Shown one piece after another: positions 1-5,502 of a DNA stretch of 14,497 nt (position 1 is the stretch's first letter; every line of letters starts with the position of its first letter). Position numbers and translations under genes: made by a program. Location: the NCBI GenBank assembly GCA_910588135.1, contig CAJUOT010000062.1, positions 1 to 14,497 on the forward strand, given 5' to 3'. The notes under the pieces are model-generated. The model had not been told where the DNA came from, ran no database searches, and worked only from the letters and a program-made list of their open reading frames with translations. Source of the stretch: an uncultured Oscillospiraceae bacterium. Lineage in GTDB: Bacteria > Bacillota > Clostridia > Oscillospirales > Oscillospiraceae.

Positions 1-1
1 T

Positions 2-343
2 CTAAACGCCATAGCCCTCATGGATGAGACGCTCACAGACCGGGAACGGCAGGTTGTCCTGCTCCACTGCGGTCTTGGCCCTACAAAAAACGTCGTCGGT
101 TTTTCCCGGCTGGCGGCGCTCTTTTCGCTGAAAAGCAGTGCAGAGGCAAAAAAGATGTATCAAAGGGCCGTCATCAAAATCAGGCTGGCCATCCCCGGTA
201 GCGCATTTGAACACTGGGTCGTGAGTTATGACCAAGTCTACTGCCTCAGTCAGCGCACAGCCCTGAGAATTGACCCCTCGGCCCCGGTTCCAGATTGGGA
301 CACCGATGAGGGTCGGTGCAACGATGTTCCGACCCACTTTTAG
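2..343 (+). CDS. Sigma-70 region 4-like HTH protein, 5' end cut by window edge
   Basis: The frame is open from the left edge (L-N-A-I-A-L before the first ATG at 20) and stops at 341-343, so only the C-terminal 113 residues are visible. The segment LTDRERQVVLLHCGL, then SRLAALFSLKS and a basic helix ending IRLAIPGSAFEHW, resembles region 4 helix-turn-helix proteins seen in clostridial mobile elements. These bind DNA or RNA polymerase, with either a sigma or a repressor role. The last 40 residues look unstructured and have no recognisable motif. The antisense frame is open too, so strand choice rests on this similarity. Which ATG is the true start cannot be decided here. Its place next to an att-like tRNA fragment suggests an element-encoded regulator. 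Confidence 0.45.
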   Translation, partial: LNAIALMDETLTDRERQVVLLHCGLGPTKNVVGFSRLAALFSLKSSAEAKKMYQRAVIKIRLAIPGSAFEHWVVSYDQVYCLSQRTALRIDPSAPVPDWDTDEGRCNDVPTHF

Positions 344-463
344 ACCCAGAATAGGAAAAGAGCAGGTGGAGACAGTGGAGGGAACAGTGCTGGAAAGCAT
401 CCCTCTCCGTAGCAAACACGTCCCGAAATAGCTAAAAAGCCGCCGCCAGCATCGCTGACCGCA

Positions 464-509
464 GCTCATAACCCGAAGGTCGTCGGTTCAAATCCGGCCC
501 CCGCAACCA
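464..509 (+). other. 3' half of initiator tRNA-fMet (CAT): probable attachment site
   Basis: From 464 the sequence reads as anticodon loop CTCATAA, 3' anticodon stem CCCGA, variable loop, a T arm with stem GTCGG/CCGGC around TTCAAAT, acceptor strand CCCCGCA, then ACCA. The CCC half of the anticodon stem and the CCCCGCAACCA end are typical of bacterial initiator tRNA. Upstream of 464 there is no TCGGG stem partner, no D arm and no GCGGGG acceptor strand, so the gene is not complete. The match to a normal tRNA starts inside the anticodon loop region, where tyrosine recombinases often cut. Confidence 0.75.
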
Positions 510-513
510 CAAG

Positions 514-547
514 TCCGCCTGAAACCGTTGGTTTCGGGCGGATTTTC
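514..547 (+). terminator. Intrinsic terminator after the tRNA fragment
   Basis: A 13-bp stem (514-526 with 530-542, one T-G wobble, 3-nt GTT loop) is followed by TTTTC. It starts 4 nt after the CCA end, as expected for the native tRNA-fMet terminator. Confidence 0.85.
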
Positions 548-550
548 TTA

Positions 551-741
551 TTCCTCATCACTTTTTCGGCGGTTCCAACGGAAACCAATCGTCTGGCCCC
601 CGCGATCTCCGCCTTCATCTGCCGGATCAGCCCGGCCAGCTTTTCCTCGCATTCTCCCTCGGTGGGGGCGCAGATGCTGCGGAAGTGTTTTCCCCAAATG
701 ACGCCCTGAATCTTCCTTGGCCTGGGCCGCGCTTCCGTTTC
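551..741 (-). pseudogene. Possible remnant of a tyrosine integrase N-terminal (arm-binding) domain
   Basis: A minus-strand frame is open from a stop at 742-744 down to the tRNA. It contains R-P-R-K-I-Q-G-V-I-W-G-K-H-F-R-S and then CEEKLAGLIRQMKAEIAGAR. The pattern of a basic beta-strand segment followed by an E-C-E-E-K-L-x-x-L-I-x-x-M-K-A-E-I helix is familiar from the arm DNA-binding domain of clostridial integrases. There is no credible start codon with a ribosome site before the ATG at 618, and no SAM-like or catalytic domain follows. The frame runs on through the tRNA to a stop at 466-468 and ends GAGFEPTTFGL, a well-known artefact of translating an antisense tRNA. It is therefore a decayed fragment if it was ever coding. 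Recognition is from memory of the family only. Confidence 0.35.
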
Positions 742-846
742 TCACCGGGTCCGCCGCACATCATTCGATATGCCGATTGCCGGCATTCTGCCGGCCGCCG
801 CGCCCACAGGGCGTGGAAGAGAAGCGGCAGAGGAATTTTTGTGCAG

Positions 847-875
847 TTGACGAAACGGCTGGGAACTGATAAACT
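847..875 (+). promoter_or_regulatory. Candidate sigmaA promoter upstream of the ECF sigma operon
   Basis: TTGACG (847-852), a 17-nt spacer, then TAAACT (870-875). The -35 and the spacing are good; the -10 matches TATAAT at 4 of 6 positions. A TGTAAC element at 876-881, similar to -35 elements of Firmicutes ECF factors, partly overlaps the end of this promoter and could belong to an autoregulated ECF promoter, but I see no convincing ECF -10 at the right distance. Confidence 0.4.
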
Positions 876-918
876 TGTAACAACATCTGGTTTGACACAG
901 AGCGGAGCGAACAGCCTG

Positions 919-942
919 CCCCTTGATTTGTCAAGGGGTTTT
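919..942 (+). terminator. Hairpin plus U-tract before the ECF sigma gene (terminator or attenuator)
   Basis: CCCCTTGA (919-926), loop TTTG, TCAAGGGG (931-938), then TTTT. The 8-bp stem is perfect. It lies about 50 nt upstream of the sigma start and downstream of the candidate promoter at 847-875. It could stop transcription from upstream or attenuate transcription of the sigma operon. Confidence 0.6.
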
Positions 943-993
943 GTGCCTCGCGGGGATTGATCCGCTCAAAAGCGCGTTTTGGAGGTGATGCTG

Positions 994-1518
994 GTGTTGA
1001 TGATTTATCTCAGCGCCATAGACAGCCCGGAGGACAGGATCAAATTCGAGGAGCTCTACAATAAGTACCGGGGCTTTATGCTCAAGGTCGCTTCCAAGGT
1101 CCTGCGGGGGGAGCAGGACGCGGAGGACGCCGTGCACAACGCCTTTCTGAGCATGGCGAAAAACATGAAGCTTGTCCCGGAGCTGGATTCCCTCAAGCTG
1201 CGGGGGTTCCTCTATATCGTCACCGAGAACAAGGCGATTGATATTATCCGGGGCCGGAAGCGGCACGAGGTGGAGGAGCCCCTGGACGAGGATTACCCCC
1301 TCTGCGCCCCCACCGAGGACGAGGAGCAGACCCTCACCTGGTGCATCTCCCAGCTGCCGCCCCGGTATCAGGAGATCATCCTGCTGAAATACAGCCATGG
1401 GTACACCACCAGGGAGATCGCCTCCGTCATGGGAATCTCCTTCTCCGCGGCCAGCAAGCTGGACCAGCGGGCCAAGGCCAGACTGAGAGAACTGTGCGAA
1501 AAGGAGGGGCTTCTGTGA
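994..1518 (+). CDS. ECF-type RNA polymerase sigma factor
   Basis: A 174-residue sigma-70 family protein with region 2 and region 4 only. Region 2 covers about residues 15-90 and includes the DAEDAVHNAFL segment (42-52) that contacts core polymerase and the -10 element. Region 4 covers about 113-168 with LPPRYQEIILLKYSHGYTTREIASVMGIS as the -35-binding helix-turn-helix. It would direct polymerase to stress- or signal-specific promoters. The start is debatable. GGAGGT at 981-986 sits 7 nt before the GTG at 994, giving MLMIYLSAID, which matches how relatives begin. The ATG at 988 is too close to the ribosome site, and the ATG at 1000 is 13 nt away. The gene overlaps the downstream anti-sigma gene, so the pair is translationally coupled. 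The target is probably its own operon and perhaps the surface-protein gene downstream. Confidence 0.9.
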   Translation: MLMIYLSAIDSPEDRIKFEELYNKYRGFMLKVASKVLRGEQDAEDAVHNAFLSMAKNMKLVPELDSLKLRGFLYIVTENKAIDIIRGRKRHEVEEPLDEDYPLCAPTEDEEQTLTWCISQLPPRYQEIILLKYSHGYTTREIASVMGISFSAASKLDQRAKARLRELCEKEGLL

Positions 1519-2180
1519 TTTCGGACAAGGAATTGCGGGAGGCGGCGCGGCAGTACGAACAAGCCCTGCTGCGCGCCCTGCCGGAACCGGAGGACTGCGA
1601 GGCCGTCTTCTCGCCGGACTTTGAGCGCAAAATGAAAAAGCTGATCTTCCGGGTGGATCACCCCATTCGATACTGGCTGCGCCGGCTCCTGCCGGTGCTG
1701 CTGGCCGTGGGTCTGGCGGCCGCCGCCCTGCTGCTGGCGAAACAGGCCCCCGCGGAGGAGCCCCCCGTACAGACCCAGACGGAGCCGCCCGCCGCTTCCG
1801 CGGAGCCGTCCCCGCCGGGGGAGTCCCAGGAGCCCGCGGCGCGGGCCATCGTCTACCGCCCCACCTGGCTGCCGGAGGGCTGCGAGTGGGACCGGGAGAC
1901 GCTGTATGAAAACGAGGGCATGATCGTCTACCGCACCCCCGGCGGCGGGGAGGCCGTGTTCCTCTACGACCTCACCGGCGGGGGGCCGGAAAATCCCGGT
2001 GGAGGCCGGGAAGTCCCGGTGGGAGACGGGATTGGGACGCTTCTGCTGGGCCGGAACAAGGAGGCGCTCAACGAGCTGTTCTGGGCCGACGAGGGGGCCG
2101 GGGTGTCCTTCTGGCTGTCCGCGCCCTTCGGGGAGGAGGACATGGTCCGCGTGGCGGAGAGCGTGCGGGCGGAGGCGTGA
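1515..2180 (+). CDS. Membrane-anchored anti-sigma-like protein with DUF4367-type domain
   Basis: The GTG start at 1515 overlaps the sigma stop (GTGA) and has AAGGAGGGG at 1501-1509, so this is the partner gene of the ECF sigma factor. The 221-residue product has an N-terminal cytoplasmic segment (1-54) suited to holding the sigma factor and one membrane helix at about 55-76. A Pro/Ala/Glu-rich linker (80-108) leads to an outer domain (113-221) resembling DUF4367: RPTWLPEGCEWD, then strands IVYRTPGGGEAVFLYD, and the ending LNELFWADEGAGVSFWLSA with EEDMVRVAESV. The layout is that of a single-pass sensor that releases the sigma factor on an outside signal. I see no HxxxCxxC zinc motif, so it is not a classical ZAS anti-sigma factor. 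The anti-sigma role is inferred from overlap and topology. Confidence 0.8.
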   Translation: MISDKELREAARQYEQALLRALPEPEDCEAVFSPDFERKMKKLIFRVDHPIRYWLRRLLPVLLAVGLAAAALLLAKQAPAEEPPVQTQTEPPAASAEPSPPGESQEPAARAIVYRPTWLPEGCEWDRETLYENEGMIVYRTPGGGEAVFLYDLTGGGPENPGGGREVPVGDGIGTLLLGRNKEALNELFWADEGAGVSFWLSAPFGEEDMVRVAESVRAEA

Positions 2181-2268
2181 CCCCAAAAAAACTTACCATC
2201 AAACATTTTCCGGTGTCCAAAACCGCCCTGCCCCCGCCGCCGAATAGAGTAGAAGGACGAAGCCCGGA

Positions 2269-2305
2269 CGGCGGCGGGCGGCGCGGCCCAAGCGCCCCGC
2301 CGCCG
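2269..2305 (+). promoter_or_regulatory. Strong GC-rich leader hairpin before the surface-protein gene
   Basis: CGGCGGCGGG (2269-2278) pairs with CCCGCCGCCG (2296-2305). Inside this, after a 2-nt bulge (CG, 2279-2280), GCGC 2281-2284 pairs with GCGC 2292-2295 around a 7-nt loop. No U-tract follows (GAGGCTTTGCG), so it is not a typical terminator. It lies 43 nt before the ATG at 2349 and could stabilise the mRNA or tune its translation. I find no clear promoter in the 168-nt gap 2181-2348. Confidence 0.5.
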
Positions 2306-2348
2306 GAGGCTTTGCGTCCGAAAAATGCAAAGAAAAGGAGTAGAGAGC

Positions 2349-4478
2349 ATGAACATCTGGAAAAAGGGCCTGTCCGCGGGCCTGTCCCTGGTTCTGTGCG
2401 CGGGCATGGTGGTCCCCGGGTTCGCGGCCAGCTTTGCCGAGCTGCAGGGGGCCATCAACGGCGTTGGCGACACCGCCGACAACCAGTTCACCGCCGAGGA
2501 CGGCACCACCCGCTACGGCTACGGCGCGAAGAACGACGAGACCGGCAAATATGAGATTGAGGCCTGGGACGGAACCCGGAACGTGCTGGACAACGAGGGC
2601 AACGAGACCGGGGAGACGGCGGCCACCCGCCATGTCCAGCTCAACGGGGAGGTCAAGCGGCAGGACGACGAGGCCAAAAACACCACCATTACCATTGAAG
2701 ACGGCGCGGACGTGACCCTGGACCTGAACGGCAGCGATGTGAATGCCAACCAATCGAGCAACTCCGTAATTACGATTAATAAGGGCGGCGAGCTGACCCT
2801 GACGGACAGCGCCGCCTCTACTTATATAGATGAGGAAGGAAATGAGCAATACCAGTCCGGCACCGTCACCGGGGGCGGTGGCCGCAACAACCTCGACGGC
2901 TTCGGTGCAGACATCACTGGCGGGGGCGGCGTGTACAACAATGGCGGCACGCTTATTATGGACGGCGGCGTAATCACCGGTAACACGGCCTACCATGGCG
3001 GCGGCGTGTTCAACTATAATGGCGGCACGCTTATTATGGACGGCGGCATAATCACCGGTAACACGGCCAACAACAGCGGCGGCGGCGTGTTCAACTATAA
3101 TGGCGGCACGTTCACCATGAACGGCGGCAAAATCAGCGACAACACGACGGTGGACGGTCATGGCGGCGGCGTGTACAACTGGGCCACGTTCACCATGACC
3201 GGCGGCGAGATTTCCGGCAACACGGCCGGCGGCGGCGTGGGCGGCGGCGTGGACAGCAACGGCACGTTCACCATGAACGGCGGCAAAATTTCTGGTAACA
3301 TGACCAACTTCGGCGGAGGCGTGAGCAACACGGGCACGTTCACCATGAACGGCGGCAAAGTCACCGGCAACACGGCCAACAACAGCGGCGGCGGCGTGGA
3401 GAATAATGGCGGCGGCGCCAAATTCACCATGACCGGCGGCGAGATTTCCGGCAACACGGCCTACCATGGCGGCGGCGTGTTTGACAGCTGGTACGGCACG
3501 TTCATCATGAACGACGGCAAGATCAGCGGTAACATGGCCGATTGGGGCGGCGGCGTGTATGTCTCCTCCTCATCGGGTGGCAAATTCGCCGGCACGTTCA
3601 CCATGACCGGCGGCGAAATCAGCGGAAACACGGCCAAGTTTGCCGGTGACGAGATTACTTCGACGAGTAAGCACACCCTCACCCTCCCCGAGGATTCCTT
3701 GTGGGAGTCGGACGGTGTGGCACAGCGTGGCGGCTCCTCTCCCGCCCAGGTCTATTCGGGGGCGGAAGTGAACGACGCGGTCGCCTCCGACCGGATAGAT
3801 TTAAAGCACCACGAACACAGCTTCACCGAGGAAAAGACCACGCAGCCCACCTGCACGGAGGCGGGCGAGAAGATGTCCAGCGGGTGCACCTGCGGGCAGA
3901 CCGTCACCGAGGAGATCGACCCCCTAGGCCACGACATGGGCGAGTGGTATGAGACCAAGGCGGCCCAGCCCGGCGTGCCGGGCGAGGAGCGGAGCGACTG
4001 CCAGCGGGAGGGCTGCGACCACTTCGAGACCCGGGAGACTGACCCCCTGGGCGGCAACAACAACGACAACAACAACGACAACAACAACGACAACAACAAC
4101 GACAACAACAATAATAATAACAATAATAGCAACAACGATAATAACAACAACGACAATAACAACCAGAATAACCAGAACAACCAGAACAACCAGACCGACC
4201 CCACCGTGGAGGTGGATGAGCCCGACGTGCCCCTGGGCGAGCTGCCCGAGGGGGACGGCGACCCGGTGGCGATCGACGAGCCCGAGACCCCGCTGGGTGA
4301 ACTGCCTGAGACAGAGGGCGGCTCCGGCGGCACGGTGGAGATCGACGGGCCCGACGTGCCCCTGGACGGCGTGCCCCAGACCGGCGAGGCGTCCGCCGCG
4401 GTGTGGCTGGCGGTGCTGCTGGCCTGCGGCCTGGGCCTGGTCTATGTGAACACCGGCAAGCGCAGGGAAAACGCATAA
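2349..4478 (+). CDS. Secreted beta-helix repeat surface protein with VPQTG cell-wall sorting signal
   Basis: AAGGAG at 2335-2340 fixes the ATG at 2349, giving 709 residues. Residues 1-27 are a Sec signal peptide (MNIWKKGL, hydrophobic core, VPGFAA). Residues 113-155 (TITIEDGADVTLDLNGS) begin a right-handed beta-helix. From 199 to 430 there are nine units of about 23-30 residues of the type G-T-F-T-M-x-G-G-x-I-S-G-N-T-A with GGGV turns. Two Cys-containing modules follow (487-528 and 529-567), each ending DPLG. An Asn-rich tract (570-615) and three acidic repeats (619-680) of the form DEPDVPLGELP come next. The C-terminus has VPQTG (675-679), a membrane segment (about 682-701) and a basic tail GKRR, a complete wall-anchoring signal. 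The sortase gene follows after a terminator. It is probably an adhesin or glycan-binding wall protein; the ligand is unknown. Confidence 0.9.
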   Translation: MNIWKKGLSAGLSLVLCAGMVVPGFAASFAELQGAINGVGDTADNQFTAEDGTTRYGYGAKNDETGKYEIEAWDGTRNVLDNEGNETGETAATRHVQLNGEVKRQDDEAKNTTITIEDGADVTLDLNGSDVNANQSSNSVITINKGGELTLTDSAASTYIDEEGNEQYQSGTVTGGGGRNNLDGFGADITGGGGVYNNGGTLIMDGGVITGNTAYHGGGVFNYNGGTLIMDGGIITGNTANNSGGGVFNYNGGTFTMNGGKISDNTTVDGHGGGVYNWATFTMTGGEISGNTAGGGVGGGVDSNGTFTMNGGKISGNMTNFGGGVSNTGTFTMNGGKVTGNTANNSGGGVENNGGGAKFTMTGGEISGNTAYHGGGVFDSWYGTFIMNDGKISGNMADWGGGVYVSSSSGGKFAGTFTMTGGEISGNTAKFAGDEITSTSKHTLTLPEDSLWESDGVAQRGGSSPAQVYSGAEVNDAVASDRIDLKHHEHSFTEEKTTQPTCTEAGEKMSSGCTCGQTVTEEIDPLGHDMGEWYETKAAQPGVPGEERSDCQREGCDHFETRETDPLGGNNNDNNNDNNNDNNNDNNNNNNNNSNNDNNNNDNNNQNNQNNQNNQTDPTVEVDEPDVPLGELPEGDGDPVAIDEPETPLGELPETEGGSGGTVEIDGPDVPLDGVPQTGEASAAVWLAVLLACGLGLVYVNTGKRRENA
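2945..3640 (+). repeat. Nine tandem beta-helix repeats, near-identical at DNA level in places
   Basis: The units carry recurring DNA blocks such as TTCACCATGACCGGCGGCG (near 3190, 3424 and 3598) and GGCGGCACG next to TTCAACTATAATGG (twice, near 3009 and 3088). Spacing is about 65-90 nt, in frame throughout. Such homology allows gain or loss of units by recombination or slippage without breaking the frame. Confidence 0.75.
4056..4193 (+). repeat. AAC/GAC trinucleotide tract coding an Asn-rich spacer
   Basis: Almost pure AAC, AAT and GAC codons give NNND repeated four times, then a mixed Asn run, then NNQ repeats (residues 570-615 of the surface protein). Base composition differs sharply from the GC-rich flanks. 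It sits where wall-spanning spacers are found, between the folded domains and the sorting signal. Confidence 0.9.
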
Positions 4479-4492
4479 CGCAAAAGGCAAAA

Positions 4493-4524
4493 GGGGGCCC
4501 GGGTCTTCCGGGCCCCCCTGTTTT
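4493..4524 (+). terminator. Intrinsic terminator between the surface protein and sortase genes
   Basis: GGGGGCCCGG (4493-4502), 5-nt loop, CCGGGCCCCC (4508-4517), then CTGTTTT. The T-tract is imperfect. It ends just before the sortase ribosome site, so the sortase would be made mainly by readthrough, at a lower level than its substrate. Confidence 0.75.
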
Positions 4525-4537
4525 GAGGAGGTGCGCC

Positions 4538-5332
4538 ATGAGCAGGCGGCTTCGGGTGATTTTGAATATCGCGCTGGTTCTGGCGGCGCTGGCCTGCGCC
4601 GGGGTGCTGCTGCGGCAGCGGCTCCAGTGGCGGGACAGCGCCCAGGCCGCGCAGCGGGCGGCGGAGATCGCCCGCCCCAGCCCCGCGCCCACGGCGGAAG
4701 CGGAACAGGGGGCCGCCCCCGCCGCGCCGGTTTCCGACCCCGTGGCGGAGGAGCTGCTGGGCCTGGATATGGACGCCCTGCGGGCGGTCAACCCGGACGT
4801 GGCGGCGTGGCTGGCCATTCCCGGCGGGGACATCTCCCACCCGGTCCTCCAGGGCCCGGACAACGACTACTATCTGCACCACACCTGGGAGAAAAAGTGG
4901 AACGGCGGCGGGTCCATCTTCCTGGACTGCCGCAGCAGCCGGGATTTCGAGGGGTTCCACACCATCATCTACGGCCACCGGATGCGCAACGGCACCATGT
5001 TCGGCCCCCTGCACCGGTACGCGGAGCAGGACTTCTGGGCGGAGCACCCCTATGTCTACGTCGCGGACGGCGAGTGCGTGCGCCGCTATGCGGTTTTCGC
5101 CGCCTGGGAGCCCAGCGTCACCAGCGCGGTCTACGCGCGGAACCTGGACAGCGAGGCGGCGCGCCGGGAGCTGATCGCCCAGTGCCTGGGCGGCTCCGTG
5201 ATCGACACGGGGGTGGTTCCCGGCCCGGAGGACAAGCTGCTGACCCTCTCCACCTGCACCGCCGCCAGCGGCCATGAGACCCGCTGGGTGGTTCAGGCGC
5301 GGCTGGAGGAAATCTATCCGGCGCAGGAGTAA
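4538..5332 (+). CDS. srtB: Class B sortase
   Basis: GAGGAGG at 4525-4531 lies 6 nt before the ATG at 4538, giving 264 residues. Residues 7-25 form an N-terminal membrane anchor, followed by an Ala/Pro-rich stalk to about 66. The catalytic domain carries the class B features: IPGGDISHPVLQGPDNDYYL (93-112), then TIIYGHRM with His147, LTLSTCT with Cys240, and RWVV with Arg249. These form the His-Cys-Arg transpeptidase site that cuts between Thr and Gly of the sorting motif and joins the protein to peptidoglycan precursor on the outer membrane face. Class B sortases of clostridia such as C. difficile SrtB accept (S/P)PXTG motifs, so the VPQTG protein just upstream is the obvious substrate. No pilin-type partner is visible. 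Confidence 0.92.
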   Translation: MSRRLRVILNIALVLAALACAGVLLRQRLQWRDSAQAAQRAAEIARPSPAPTAEAEQGAAPAAPVSDPVAEELLGLDMDALRAVNPDVAAWLAIPGGDISHPVLQGPDNDYYLHHTWEKKWNGGGSIFLDCRSSRDFEGFHTIIYGHRMRNGTMFGPLHRYAEQDFWAEHPYVYVADGECVRRYAVFAAWEPSVTSAVYARNLDSEAARRELIAQCLGGSVIDTGVVPGPEDKLLTLSTCTAASGHETRWVVQARLEEIYPAQE

Positions 5333-5340
5333 GGAAGTAA

Positions 5341-5382
5341 GAAGGAGAGGCCCCGCGGTATGCGGGGCCTCTCCTTCTTGTT
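5341..5382 (+). terminator. Strong intrinsic terminator after the sortase gene
   Basis: A perfect 16-bp stem (5341-5356 with 5362-5377, 5-nt loop GGTAT) followed by TTGTT. On the minus strand it is followed by TTCTTACTTCC, so it may also serve the convergent orphan gene at 5503-6051. Between it and 5503 I see nothing else of note. Confidence 0.85.
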
Positions 5383-5502
5383 CTGTCATGGGCGCTTCGT
5401 GTCTCTCGTTTTCCGTCCGGCCCTGTGATTTGCGCACCGCCCAACGGGGGTCCGGTTCCCCACCGGCGCCTCCTCCCTGCGGTACTTCTGACAGCTTTTA
5501 TA

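Larger units (their letters stand above)
1..509. mobile_element. Right end of a tRNA-fMet-integrated element (partial)
   Basis: The window begins inside DNA that ends sharply at a tRNA 3' half (464-509). Tyrosine-recombinase elements commonly integrate in the anticodon loop or 3' half of tRNA genes. They rebuild a full tRNA at one junction and leave the original 3' half at the other. The tRNA terminator lies to the right of the fragment, so 510 onward reads as the native chromosome side and the element would extend to the left. The left part carries a sigma region 4-like reading frame and looks less GC-rich than the genes to the right. The element type (integrative conjugative element, phage or genomic island) cannot be told from this end alone. 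Confidence 0.5.

Noticed and set aside
2..469. A 155-codon minus-strand frame over the left end
   Set aside because: It starts inside the tRNA fragment, has no ribosome site and no family resemblance, while the plus frame shows a sigma region 4 pattern.
436..509. A complete tRNA gene
   Set aside because: No D arm, no 5' anticodon stem and no 5' acceptor strand can be found before 464.
979..1002. TTG 979, ATG 988 or ATG 1000 as the sigma factor start
   Set aside because: TTG 979 overlaps the ribosome site, ATG 988 is too close to it and ATG 1000 is rather far; GTG 994 has the best spacing, though ATG 1000 stays possible.
2199..3467. Long minus-strand frame (422 codons) antisense to the surface protein
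   Set aside because: It is a by-product of GC-rich repeats; it is repetitive Val/Ala/Gly with no start signal, and the plus frame has signal peptide, repeats and sorting signal.
2945..3640. CRISPR-like or intergenic repeat array
   Set aside because: Repeats are in frame, variable in length and encode a beta-helix; there are no constant repeats with unique spacers.
3904..4863. Minus-strand frames rich in Val, Cys or Leu opposite the Asn tract
   Set aside because: They arise from the triplet repeat read on the other strand and have no gene-like features.
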